A stretch of 64,000 bases of DNA from Bradyrhizobium sp. AZCC 1610. GTDB taxonomy: Bacteria; Pseudomonadota; Alphaproteobacteria; Rhizobiales; Xanthobacteraceae. Positions 9,081 to 17,452 of the stretch are shown in pieces (the stretch's first letter is position 1; each line of letters starts with the position of its first letter). A program made the position numbers and the translations under genes. The stretch spans positions 4,931,001-4,995,000 of the forward strand of contig NZ_JAZHRR010000001.1 in assembly GCF_036924515.1 (NCBI RefSeq), read 5' to 3'. Under the pieces are notes generated by a model that worked only from the letters and a program-made list of their open reading frames with translations, searched no databases and had not been told where the DNA came from.

Positions 9081-9202
9081 CTCGGAAGCGCCGACGCGGC
9101 GTCCGGATTGCTGAGAAAATGGTTCGCCCGAGAGATTCTGCGAAGCTGACGTTTCGGGCTTTTGTCAGCGGTCACAGGTGCCGACGAGGTAGACCTTGAC
9201 AT

Positions 9203-10054
9203 TCAGGACCCGGCCTCGGCCCAGCCTTGCCGCATGCCCTTGAGCCCGAGCTCATAAACCTCCTCCTCGTTGGGGAAGAAGTCGCGCCACACGCGGGTGG
9301 CGGCGGCGAGCGCCGGAACGGCGCGGCCGAAGGCTTCGATCGTCAACCTACCATCATATTTTGCGGCCCTGAGCGCCTTATAGGTGGGACCCCACGGCAC
9401 ATGGCCCTTCCCCGGGGTGCCGCGGTCATTCTCCGAGATATGGACATGGATCATGTGCCGCTTGATTGTATTTATGGCGGCGACCGGGTCCTTCTCCTCG
9501 ATATTGGCATGGAATGTATCGTACATCCCTTTGATTGCGGGATGATCGACTTCGTCCAGATAGCTGGCCAACTGATCCATCGTGTTGAGGAAGTAGCATT
9601 CGAATCGGTTCACCGCCTCAAGGGCAAAGCTCATGCCGTGCGTTCCGGCATGATCGCCAGCGCGGCGATGAAATTCGATCCCGCGCTTGCGCTCATCCGC
9701 CGTGGGCCCCTTCCCGGTGAAGCGACCGAGTTCGGAGTGCATCGGGCCGGCGATGATCGATCCTCCAAGCGCCTTGGTGCAGTCGATGACCCATTTGGCC
9801 CGCTCGACCGCAGCCTGCCGCTCCATCTTGTCGTCCGAGAGTGGATCGCACCCCGCGCCCAACACGCTCGCGGTCGTGACGTCGAGATCCATCTTAGCAA
9901 GTTGCTCTCCGAGCCTTGCGTAGGAATCGATCGTGCCTTCGAAGATCGGAACCTCCACGCTATCATAACCCGTCCTCTTGAGCGCCTTCAGCACAGGCGC
10001 ATGTTCGTCGGTGACATGCCCTGTCCAGAGCAGCAGATTGAATCCGTACTTCAT
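9203..10054 (-). CDS. Ketose 3-epimerase-like sugar isomerase (TIM barrel)
   Basis: A 283-residue TIM-barrel enzyme of the D-tagatose/D-psicose 3-epimerase group. Residues expected at the metal site are visible: the glutamate in LEAVNRFECYF, the aspartate/histidine pair in YDTFHANIEE, the histidine in HVHISENDRGTPGKGHV, and the C-terminal glutamate in LTIEAFG. It should interconvert ketoses at C3. GGGAGG five bases before the ATG at 10054 fixes the start and excludes nine upstream in-frame residues. It lies 56 bp after the DJ-1/PfpI gene, in the same orientation as the carbohydrate ABC importer, suggesting it processes the imported sugar. Confidence 0.85.
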   Translation of the reverse strand: MKYGFNLLLWTGHVTDEHAPVLKALKRTGYDSVEVPIFEGTIDSYARLGEQLAKMDLDVTTASVLGAGCDPLSDDKMERQAAVERAKWVIDCTKALGGSIIAGPMHSELGRFTGKGPTADERKRGIEFHRRAGDHAGTHGMSFALEAVNRFECYFLNTMDQLASYLDEVDHPAIKGMYDTFHANIEEKDPVAAINTIKRHMIHVHISENDRGTPGKGHVPWGPTYKALRAAKYDGRLTIEAFGRAVPALAAATRVWRDFFPNEEEVYELGLKGMRQGWAEAGS

Positions 10055-10110
10055 TCGTGCCTCCCCATTGAGCTTTCCCACGGCAGGCGATCCGGGGCCA
10101 GTTCCGCGGC

Positions 10111-10857
10111 TTAGCCCTTTGCAGACACCAGCTGCTTCACCATCGCGTCAATCAGGCGCGGCAGGTCATAAGGGAAACGGGCCGTAATCAGGTTGCCGTC
10201 GACCACGCAGGGTTCGTCCAGGACCGTAGCGCCAGCGTTTTCGAGGTCGATCTGTATGTTCCACACAGCCGTGGCGCGCTTGCCTTTGAGGATCTTGGCG
10301 CTCACCATAACCCACTGGCCATGACAGATGGCGCATGTGGGCTTGCCCGCTTCATACATGGCGCTCACAAACGCGCGCGCATGCTGGTCCATGCGCAGCG
10401 CATCAGGGTTCCAGCATCCGCCCGGCAGAAGCATGGCGTCGTAATCCTCCGCCCTGGCTTCGTCCGTGTAGCGGTCGATCTTCAGCCAGCCTGCATTTTC
10501 CATGAGGCGGATGGCAAGGACATGGGTGGCGCATTGCGGCGGGAAGCGGAGGCCGAGCGTGGGATGAAACTCACCGATGCGGGGCGAGACAACATGAACA
10601 GTGGCGCCGTGCTCGGTGAGCCAGCGATGAGCACCCAGAATCTCCACTTCCTCCACGCCATTGGTGCAGCAGATGGCGATGCGCTTGCCCTTGAGTAGAC
10701 TTGGATTTGTAGGCGGATCAAGCAGGAAGCTCTTGAGCTCTCGGTTCAACTCGCCGTCAGCCGTCACCAACAATTCAGTCGAAATAGATGGGACCGGCGA
10801 AGAGGACATTAGTTGCTGCATGCGGTTGAAGGCCGTGGCTTGCGGAGACGCGCTCAT
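10111..10857 (-). CDS. DJ-1/PfpI-family protein
   Basis: A 248-residue protein with a class I glutamine-amidotransferase-like fold. The nucleophile elbow is PTCAICHGQWVM, where the cysteine is followed by histidine as in the PfpI/DJ-1 family. The conserved early motif is AICCTNGVEEVEILG and the acidic LLPGGCWNPDALR precedes the elbow. About 55 extra residues at the N-terminus precede the core domain. Members act as peptidases, glyoxalases/deglycases or chaperones, and I cannot choose among them. A deglycase-type role would suit a sugar-catabolic cluster. AGGAG stands upstream of the ATG. Confidence 0.8.
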   Translation of the reverse strand: MSASPQATAFNRMQQLMSSSPVPSISTELLVTADGELNRELKSFLLDPPTNPSLLKGKRIAICCTNGVEEVEILGAHRWLTEHGATVHVVSPRIGEFHPTLGLRFPPQCATHVLAIRLMENAGWLKIDRYTDEARAEDYDAMLLPGGCWNPDALRMDQHARAFVSAMYEAGKPTCAICHGQWVMVSAKILKGKRATAVWNIQIDLENAGATVLDEPCVVDGNLITARFPYDLPRLIDAMVKQLVSAKG

Positions 10858-10998
10858 CTTTCATGCTCCTGAACGAGGTTGAGTGGCACATTCGTGACTA
10901 AAGGTATCAGAAAACGATTCGCCCTAAATGCACGAGTCTGTTGGTTGGGGGCGGTTTATCGGCAGCATAGAATCCGTGGATGTCTTGAAGGTGCAGGC

Positions 10999-11448
10999 TC
11001 ACTCCCTGCGGCGACTCTGCAGCGTGATGAGGCCAGCCAAAGCAGCAGCGATAATCGCAATAGTCCATGTGAAGCCATGCATGTACCAAGGCATTGCGTT
11101 GAGCTGGACTTTGCCTAGCACGGTGTTGGGATCCGGCGGCTTGAGGAAGAATGCGCCGTAGAGATGTGCGACAACGATGGAAGCGAGCAGCACAATGCAG
11201 AAGATCATGGCGACGACCATGGCCACCGTTACCAGCGAGCGCTTGGGTACACCAGGTTGCGCCAGAGGCAGGACGTTGTTGACAAGCCCAGCCAGAACGA
11301 TCAGCGCGCAGCCAACCGTGAAAAGTGCGATGTTGAACGGCTGAAAAATCATCAGCAGCGCGAATACGCCGAGCCCGATGATGCTGTATTCCAACGTCCG
11401 CGCCGCCGGCGGCGTCAGTCCGCCATTGCCTTGCTCGCCATTTCTCAT
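10999..11448 (-). CDS. Small four-helix inner-membrane protein of the ABC operon
   Basis: A 149-residue protein with four hydrophobic helices (around IIGLGVFALLMIF, ALFTVGCALIVLAGL, LVTVAMVVAMIFCIVLLASI and WTIAIIAAALAGLITL) and a loop rich in Pro and Asn between helices 3 and 4. I do not recognise the family. Its start overlaps the stop of the ATPase gene upstream (ATGA at 11445-11448), so it is co-translated with the transporter. A small extra membrane gene also occurs in some rhizobial glycerol and polyol ABC operons, so an accessory role in the importer is plausible but unproven. Confidence 0.75.
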   Translation of the reverse strand: MRNGEQGNGGLTPPAARTLEYSIIGLGVFALLMIFQPFNIALFTVGCALIVLAGLVNNVLPLAQPGVPKRSLVTVAMVVAMIFCIVLLASIVVAHLYGAFFLKPPDPNTVLGKVQLNAMPWYMHGFTWTIAIIAAALAGLITLQSRRRE

Positions 11449-12533
11449 GCGCGCACCGCCTTTCCGTCGTCTGCGAACACGTGGGTTTGCACGGGATCTG
11501 GAACGAGGTGGAGCGCCTCGCCGATCTTCACCCTTTTGTCACGCGGCACGACGACCCGGATGTCGCTGCCCGTCTTGGTGCGCGCGTGAATAAGCGTCTC
11601 GGCACCCATTGGCTCAATGAGCTCGGCCATGGCGTCGATCGTGTCCCGGGTGTCCTCGGAAACAACGCTGAAAGCTCGCGGGCGAATTCCCACGGTGACC
11701 TTTCCAGCCTTCAGGTTTGCGACCGCGGGATGGACGCTCAGATCGACATCCTGCTCGTCGAAGACCACTTTCGCCTTGCCGTTGCCGTAGCTCTTGAATT
11801 GTGCGTCGATCAGGTTCATCTGCGGCGTGCCGATGAAGCTCGCAACAAAGACGTTGGCGGGTTTTGCGAAGACCTCATGCGGGCTCCCCACCTGCTCGAT
11901 GAGCCCGTCGCGCATGATGGCAATACGGTCTGCCATGGTCAGGGCTTCAAGCTGGTCGTGGGTGACTATGACGGTGGCTTTCGTGAGATTTGACAGCACG
12001 GCCTTGATCTGGCCCCGCATGGAGTGACGGAGCTCCACATCGAGCCGCGAGAGGGGTTCGTCGAACAGAAAGCATTTGGGATCCCGAACAATGGCGCGGG
12101 CAACAGCAACACGTTGCTTCTCGCCCTCCGAAATCTGTCCTGGCAATCGGTCCAGGATATCGCGAAGGTGCAAGATATCAGCCACCTTCCTGACGCGAGC
12201 TGCCACTTCCGCGCTCCCAATTGCTTCGCGGTGAAGAGGCATTGCAATGTTCCGCCCAACACTCAGCGCCGGATAGAGCGCATAGAACTGGAAGACCATT
12301 GCGATGTCGCGCTTCTCCGGCGGCAGGTGATTCACGCGCTGCCCTGCAATGACGACATCCCCTGCGGTGGCGCGTTCGAGGCCGGCAATCGTGCGCAGCG
12401 TAGTCGTCTTGCCGCAGCCCGAAGGACCGAGCAGACAAACAATTTCACCCGCAGCCACGGACAGGTTGGCATCTTTGACGGCAACAAATGTGCCGAACTT
12501 CTTGGTGAGGTCGCGTATTTCGATGGTCGACAT
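11445..12533 (-). CDS. Carbohydrate ABC transporter ATPase with degenerate signature motif
   Basis: A 362-residue MalK/UgpC-type ATPase. Walker A is GPSGCGKTT, Walker B is CFLFDEPLSRLD and the H-loop is intact (IVTHDQLEAL). The ABC signature reads ISEGEKQRV instead of the usual LSGGQ-type, so Gly is replaced by Glu at the third position. A C-terminal TOBE-like domain follows. AGGAAG precedes the ATG at 12533. The companion ATPase (16188-17279) has an intact signature but lacks the H-loop histidine. Together they should form one normal and one degenerate ATP site. Confidence 0.9.
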   Translation of the reverse strand: MSTIEIRDLTKKFGTFVAVKDANLSVAAGEIVCLLGPSGCGKTTTLRTIAGLERATAGDVVIAGQRVNHLPPEKRDIAMVFQFYALYPALSVGRNIAMPLHREAIGSAEVAARVRKVADILHLRDILDRLPGQISEGEKQRVAVARAIVRDPKCFLFDEPLSRLDVELRHSMRGQIKAVLSNLTKATVIVTHDQLEALTMADRIAIMRDGLIEQVGSPHEVFAKPANVFVASFIGTPQMNLIDAQFKSYGNGKAKVVFDEQDVDLSVHPAVANLKAGKVTVGIRPRAFSVVSEDTRDTIDAMAELIEPMGAETLIHARTKTGSDIRVVVPRDKRVKIGEALHLVPDPVQTHVFADDGKAVRA

Positions 12534-12535
12534 GA

Positions 12536-13480
12536 TCACTTCCTGACCGTGCCAAACGTGACGCCACGCAGCAGGTGATCCTGCAAAAAGAAGGTGGCCA
12601 GGAAAACGGGAACAAGAAACAGGGTTTCAATGGCAGCCAGCAGCGTCCAGTCCGTTCCGCGCCCGCCGGAAGACACGGCCTGGTTCATGGCTACAGGCAC
12701 GGTGCGTGTATCAGGACCCGTCAGCAGCAGCGCGAACAGGAATTCGTTCCAGGTGAGGATGAGACCGAAAACGAATGTTGCGGCAAGCCCCGCAACAACC
12801 TGCGGCAGGCAGATCTTGAAAAACACTTTGATTTCTGACGACCCATCGATACGGGCTGCATCCTCGACGTCTGTCGACAACTCATCGAAGAAGCTCTTCA
12901 TCATCCACACGGTAAATGCGAGATTGAAAGCCGTATAGAGCATGATGATGCCGAGATAGGATCCGGAAAGGCCCACGGCGCGGAACATCAAGATCACCGG
13001 AATGATGACGACGATCGCAGGCAGCATACGAGTCGTCAAAATGACGAAGAGATAGGTATCGTTGCCCTTGAGCGGATAGCGCGAGAAGCCATAGGCGGCT
13101 AACGTGCCGATAACGAGGGCAAGCAGGACGGACGCCGACGCGATCACGATGGAGTTGAAGAAGAACCGGTCAAACCCGGTGGATTCCGGCTGACCACCCG
13201 CCGTCATGACGCGGGAAAAGACCGAGGCAAAGTTGTCCAAGGTCGGCGTGAAGACAAACTGATCGGGGATGAGACCAAAGAATGAGGTAGGCGAAAGCGT
13301 TGGCGGCACTGAAAGCGCCAGCCCCTGCGGCTTTATAGCCGTGAAGATAATGAAGAGAACCGGCAGGAAGTAGATGAAGCTAACAACCGCCACGACGAGC
13401 GTGCGGCCCCAACCCGCCTCCGCGATGCCGCCGACGCTACGAAAGCCAATCCGCTCCCAGAAAGAAACTCTGTCTGTCAT
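12536..13480 (-). CDS. Carbohydrate ABC transporter permease (MalG-like)
   Basis: A 314-residue inner-membrane permease. It has an N-terminal helix (VVAVVSFIYFLPVLFII), a long periplasmic stretch with GLIPDQFVFTPTLDNF, five more helices, and the EAA loop DAARIDGSSEIKVFFKICLPQV that docks the ATPase. ILTWNEFLFALLLTG near the C-terminus is typical of the MalG branch. It follows the MalF-like gene after three bases and precedes the ATPase gene closely, so all are in one operon. Confidence 0.92.
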   Translation of the reverse strand: MTDRVSFWERIGFRSVGGIAEAGWGRTLVVAVVSFIYFLPVLFIIFTAIKPQGLALSVPPTLSPTSFFGLIPDQFVFTPTLDNFASVFSRVMTAGGQPESTGFDRFFFNSIVIASASVLLALVIGTLAAYGFSRYPLKGNDTYLFVILTTRMLPAIVVIIPVILMFRAVGLSGSYLGIIMLYTAFNLAFTVWMMKSFFDELSTDVEDAARIDGSSEIKVFFKICLPQVVAGLAATFVFGLILTWNEFLFALLLTGPDTRTVPVAMNQAVSSGGRGTDWTLLAAIETLFLVPVFLATFFLQDHLLRGVTFGTVRK

Positions 13481-13483
13481 GGC

Positions 13484-14554
13484 TCAGGCCTCCCGGTTCT
13501 TGGGATTGGCAACGTAGAGATAAAGGTTCGTGAGCACGATCACTATGAAGAGGATGATGTAGGAGATGGCGGCTCCCTCGCTTGTCTTGTTCTGTTCGTT
13601 GGCAATGCGGATCAAGTGGTAGGAGATCGTCATTGTGTCGTTTCCGCCCTTGGTCAGCACGATCACAAGGTCTGCCAGCTTGAAAGCTTCGATGGTGCGG
13701 AACAACAGCGCCAACATCAGGAGCCCGCGGATATAGGGGAAGGTGATGCTCCAGAAGCGTCGCCAGGCGGAGACCCTGTCGATTGCGGCTGCCTCGTAGA
13801 GATATTTCGGCACGGACACGAGGCCCGCCAGCACGAGCAGCATGACGAAGGGCGACCACATCCAGGCGTCGGCAAAAACGATACCGGCTACCGCGCCCGC
13901 CTTGCTGTCCATGACGATGAACTGGCCGCCGGCGACGCTATTGATCACATAGCTCAGGATGCCGAAGGTGGGGTCATAATAGTAGGTGAAGAAGACACCT
14001 GAGGCCACGACCGACAGCATCATCGGTGTGAGAACCAGAATCAGCAGATATTTCCGCAGCGGGAACTGCTTGGCAAAAAGCATCGCCAGGAGAAACCCCA
14101 CGATCATCTGTGCAGAGACTGTGCACACCGCGAACATTGCGGTGTTGATGAGGGCGTTCCAGTTGCCGGGCGCCGCGACCTCGTCGGTCAGAACCTTGAT
14201 GTAGTTGTTGAGGCCGACGAAACGGATGGACTGCAGGTTCGACTGGTAGGCAAAAAATGAAAGCCCCAGGGACCAAAGCAGCGGGAAGATGTTCATCACG
14301 AATAGAACGGCGATGGCGGGCGCGACCAGGAGCCCGCCATAATAGCGACGGCGGTAGGCATTCACCGCGAATGCCGCGGCGACCAAAGCCGACATAGCGC
14401 CAACGACCCAGAAGGAACCGGACGCCGGCAGCGTCACCACCGCAAGCGCGGAGACAACAAGCCCCACGAGAATTGCAAGCCGCCAATTGTCGGCCGAAAG
14501 TTCAAGAAGAGCCGGTGCAGTCTTCGCAGGTTGTATGGTTGACATCAGTTGCAT
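13484..14554 (-). CDS. Carbohydrate ABC transporter permease (MalF-like)
   Basis: A 356-residue permease with two extra N-terminal helices (LAILVGLVVSALAVVTLP and FWVVGAMSALVAAAFAV) before the standard six. The EAA loop is EAAAIDRVSAWRRFWSITFP. The start at 14554 (ATGCAACTG) has GGAAG five bases upstream; a TTG at 14575 would add seven residues. A strong hairpin separates it from the binding-protein gene upstream, suggesting reduced expression of the membrane components relative to the binding protein. Confidence 0.9.
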   Translation of the reverse strand: MQLMSTIQPAKTAPALLELSADNWRLAILVGLVVSALAVVTLPASGSFWVVGAMSALVAAAFAVNAYRRRYYGGLLVAPAIAVLFVMNIFPLLWSLGLSFFAYQSNLQSIRFVGLNNYIKVLTDEVAAPGNWNALINTAMFAVCTVSAQMIVGFLLAMLFAKQFPLRKYLLILVLTPMMLSVVASGVFFTYYYDPTFGILSYVINSVAGGQFIVMDSKAGAVAGIVFADAWMWSPFVMLLVLAGLVSVPKYLYEAAAIDRVSAWRRFWSITFPYIRGLLMLALLFRTIEAFKLADLVIVLTKGGNDTMTISYHLIRIANEQNKTSEGAAISYIILFIVIVLTNLYLYVANPKNREA

Positions 14555-14636
14555 GAAGCTTCCGTGGAAAAGCAATTCCTGTGCGTTGCTGAGCGGGCTC
14601 GTGCGACCGCGGTCGGCGTCTGGCCATGTCTTTCAA

Positions 14637-14675
14637 TTGGCCGGGGAAGGAGGACGAAGTCTCTTCCCCGGCCAA
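14637..14675 (-). terminator. 13-bp hairpin between binding-protein and permease genes
   Basis: TTGGCCGGGGAAG (14637-14649) pairs perfectly with CTTCCCCGGCCAA (14663-14675) around a 13-base loop. It lies 40 bp downstream of the binding-protein stop on the transcribed (minus) strand and has no T-run. This position is typical of stabilising/attenuating hairpins that raise binding-protein mRNA over permease mRNA. Confidence 0.6.
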
Positions 14676-14714
14676 GCTCGCAATTGCCGCCGCTCGCAGA
14701 GCTCACGCGTCATG

Positions 14715-16145
14715 TTACTTAGTCAGCCCCACCTCCTTGAGCAGGCGTTGCTGGAACTTGGCGATATTGTCCTGAGTCGTCTTGGCATCCTGCCTGCCAG
14801 TAATGGCGAGATCGTACTGGTCTTGCTGCTGGGTCAGCAACTCGAAGAACTGCGGCACGTGCCACACGTCCTTCTGCCAATCCAGCGAAGGAGCCCAAGC
14901 CCTGTTCCAGGGGCGGTAAGTTACGTACTTCGGATCCGAGTACACGGACTTGATGGCAGACTGACCGCCGGCCGCCGCAAACTGGTGCTGGATGTTCGAC
15001 GACAGCCACCACTTCACGAATTCCACGGCCTCTTTGATCTGTGCGTCGGTCGTCCAGGTGGTCAGCACGAAGGGCTGGCCGCCAATATTGGACCAGCGGA
15101 CCAGCTTGCCGTCAGCACCTTTGGTTCCCGGCATCATGCCGAACACCAGGTTGTCTGAGACCTTCGAAGTTTTCGGATCAAGCGAGGCTTCGGCAAGGCC
15201 GATCCAGTTGATGCTCATGGCCACCTTACCCTGGCGGAACAGCTCATCCGACTTGAAGATGTCCATCGTGCCCGTCTTGGCGAGAGGCGGCATGTATGCG
15301 ATCAGGCTCAGATACTTCTCCAGCGCCTTCACGGCCGCCGGCGAGTTCACAATACCTTCCGCTTTGCTGTTGGGTGCCTGGGTCTCATCCCAGATGTCAC
15401 CACCCATTTGCCAAATAAAGCCGTTGATCTGCATCGACGAGAAGTCGTAGCTCTTGCCCGCCTGAAACGCGATGCCGTAAAAATCGTCTTCGGCGGGCTT
15501 GCCGGCCAGCATCTCGCCCTTCTTGCGGCGAAAGAATTCGCCGACGTTCTTGAAGTCGTCCCAGGTCATGGCGTCGAGCTCTTCGCTCGTGCAGGGAAGT
15601 TTCTGGTTGAATTTCGCCGTGAAGTTCTTCTGTTCTGCTTCGTGGCAGATAATGTCCTTTCGCGCGAAGTTCACCAGCACATCGGGAAACTGCGGAAAGC
15701 CGTAGTAATTTTCCGACTTGTGCGGATAAGTTGAGTAGGAGTTCAGCGCGTTCGGATGGATGTCCTTGAACGTCTTCATGAACTCGGGATCTGCGTTGAG
15801 CAGATCGTTGATCTTCCGGAAATAGCCGCCTTCGACGAACGCGCCCAGCCACTGCGAGTCCGACACGATGAAGTTATATTTCCGCTCGCCTGATGTGAGC
15901 GACGCATTCACGCGGGTATAGAAGTCTGGCCACGGAATGAAATCCACCTGGAGCTTCACCGTGTTGCCGGACTTTGGCTTGTACTGCTCGTCGAAAAACT
16001 TCTTCATGATGCGCGTTGGTGGCCAATCCGGCACAGCCATCGTCAGCGTCACATCACCGGCGAAAGCAAATGTCGTTCCCAGCACCAGCGAAGCGGCAAG
16101 CCCGGCCGCCATCACCATCCTGTTGATCTCCCTCGTCGCGGTCAT
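14715..16145 (-). CDS. Carbohydrate ABC transporter substrate-binding protein (family 1)
   Basis: A 476-residue periplasmic solute-binding protein. A signal peptide is clear: basic residues (TATREINR), hydrophobic core (MAAGLAASLVLGTTFAFA) and cleavage before GDVTL. The mature protein has WPPTRIMKKFF, then LTSGERKYNFIVSDSQWLG, and NWIGLAEASLDP in the second lobe, as in large family-1 sugar/polyol binding proteins. GGAGGAAACCAGG before the ATG is a strong ribosome-binding site. It heads the membrane-transport part of the operon. Ligand identity cannot be read from sequence; glycerol, polyol or sugar are possible. Confidence 0.9.
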   Translation of the reverse strand: MTATREINRMVMAAGLAASLVLGTTFAFAGDVTLTMAVPDWPPTRIMKKFFDEQYKPKSGNTVKLQVDFIPWPDFYTRVNASLTSGERKYNFIVSDSQWLGAFVEGGYFRKINDLLNADPEFMKTFKDIHPNALNSYSTYPHKSENYYGFPQFPDVLVNFARKDIICHEAEQKNFTAKFNQKLPCTSEELDAMTWDDFKNVGEFFRRKKGEMLAGKPAEDDFYGIAFQAGKSYDFSSMQINGFIWQMGGDIWDETQAPNSKAEGIVNSPAAVKALEKYLSLIAYMPPLAKTGTMDIFKSDELFRQGKVAMSINWIGLAEASLDPKTSKVSDNLVFGMMPGTKGADGKLVRWSNIGGQPFVLTTWTTDAQIKEAVEFVKWWLSSNIQHQFAAAGGQSAIKSVYSDPKYVTYRPWNRAWAPSLDWQKDVWHVPQFFELLTQQQDQYDLAITGRQDAKTTQDNIAKFQQRLLKEVGLTK

Positions 16146-16187
16146 CCTGGTTTCCTCCGTTTGGGTTTTTTCTTTAAATCGCTCGCC

Positions 16188-17279
16188 TCAGGCCATCGTC
16201 CGCCCACTCGAAGCGCGGAAGATGTAGAATTTGCTTGGATCGAGAATAACTGCCGCCTGTTGGCCGGGCTGCAAACCCGAGGCGGCAGATTCCGGCAACA
16301 CCATGCGCAGCGTTTCGCCGCCGGTTTCCACTGATACGATCGTGACGTCCCCCAGCGGCTCAAGCATGGAAATATTGGTCTTGAGGCCTTGCTCGCCCTT
16401 CCCGGCAAAGCGCACGTCGCTCGGGCGGATGCCGACCACGGCCGCTTCACCGGCTTCTGCGGCTTGCAACTTTTTCACGAAAGGTAGTGGCCCAATTGCG
16501 GATTCGAGGGCGGCGCTGTCTGTGGCCAGCCTGCCTTTGATCATGTTCATGTGGGGCGAGCCGATCTTGCTTGCCACGTACAGATCACACGGCGCTTCGA
16601 AGAGTTCGTCCGGCGTTCCGATCTGCACCACGCCGCCGTCGCGCATCACTGCGATTTCCTCACCCATCGAGAGGGCTTCGAGCTCGTCGGGTGTGGCGTA
16701 GACGATGGTGAGACCAAACTGGCGGTGAAGGCGCTTCAGTTCCGCCCGCATCTCATGGCGTAGCTTCGCGTCGAGATTGGTCAAAGGCTCGTCCAGCAAC
16801 AGGATCCTGGGGCGGCGTATCAAGGAGCGACCCAAGGCCACGCGCTGCTGTTCGCCACCCGAAAGCGTATTGGGCTTTCGATTGATCTTCGTGTCGAGCC
16901 GGAGCATCGCCGCTGTCTCCTTCACGCGGCGATCGATCTCCTCACGCGGGCGCTTTTCTTCGATCAGCGGATAGGCGAGGTTGTCGTAAACGGTCAGGTG
17001 CGGATAGAGCGCGAAGGACTGGAACACCATTGACACGCCCCGACCCGCAATCGGCTCATGGGTCCAATCCTTGCCAAAAATCTCGACGTGCCCGCGCTCG
17101 GGAACGATGAGACCAGCGATTGTGCGGAGCGTCGTCGTCTTGCCAACTGAGCTCGGCCCAAACAATACGAAGAAACGACCTTCCGCCACCCTGAAGGACA
17201 GGTTTTCAAGGGCCCGCACGCGGCCGTATGACTTGCTTACATTTGTCAAACGCAGTGCAGATTTCTCAGACTGCCCCAT
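16188..17279 (-). CDS. Carbohydrate ABC transporter ATPase lacking the H-loop histidine
   Basis: A 363-residue ATPase. Walker A is GPSSVGKTT, the signature is LSGGEQQRV and Walker B is ILLLDEPLTNLD, all functional. The H-loop reads VYATPDELEAL: a proline (codon CCC) stands where the catalytic-site histidine normally is (His codon CAC would be a two-base difference). It pairs with the ATPase at 11445-12533, which has the reverse defect. The start at 17279 (ATGGGG) has GGGAG six bases upstream; ATG at 17285 is possible. It lies upstream of the binding-protein gene by 42 bp. Confidence 0.9.
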   Translation of the reverse strand: MGQSEKSALRLTNVSKSYGRVRALENLSFRVAEGRFFVLFGPSSVGKTTTLRTIAGLIVPERGHVEIFGKDWTHEPIAGRGVSMVFQSFALYPHLTVYDNLAYPLIEEKRPREEIDRRVKETAAMLRLDTKINRKPNTLSGGEQQRVALGRSLIRRPRILLLDEPLTNLDAKLRHEMRAELKRLHRQFGLTIVYATPDELEALSMGEEIAVMRDGGVVQIGTPDELFEAPCDLYVASKIGSPHMNMIKGRLATDSAALESAIGPLPFVKKLQAAEAGEAAVVGIRPSDVRFAGKGEQGLKTNISMLEPLGDVTIVSVETGGETLRMVLPESAASGLQPGQQAAVILDPSKFYIFRASSGRTMA

Positions 17280-17445
17280 TGCCATCTCCCAGACCACCGC
17301 CGAGCGTGACCTCCGCAAGCACGGTCACTGAGCCGTATTGCTTCGAGAGCTTCGTCGCCCGCAGGGCGGGCTTGACTACCTTCGCTTCGGCACTTCCGAG
17401 CCGCACGACCTCTTTTTCCCTGTCCATCGCGACATTCATCGACAT
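17266..17445 (-). pseudogene. 59-residue ORF resembling an ABC ATPase N-terminus
   Basis: Seven bases after the GntR stop, an ATG opens a 59-residue frame. It contains KPALRATKLSKQYGSV followed by TVLAEVTL, which is the first beta-strand segment of an ABC ATPase (compare SALRLTNVSKSYGRV in the gene just downstream). The frame stops at 17266, inside the start of the true ATPase gene, before any Walker A motif. I read it as the leftover 5' end of a duplicated or replaced ATPase gene. It could be translated as a leader, but no good ribosome-binding site is seen. Confidence 0.55.
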
Positions 17446-17452
17446 CGGGGAC

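Larger units (their letters stand above)
7987..9202. other. Gene-poor interval with decayed genes
   Basis: No intact gene is seen across this 1.2-kb stretch. It contains a hairpin, the aminotransferase remnant and the dehydrogenase fragment. The section 8100-8440 and the short section 9085-9202 show no recognisable protein in any frame. It separates the polyamine-type operon from the carbohydrate block. Confidence 0.6.
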
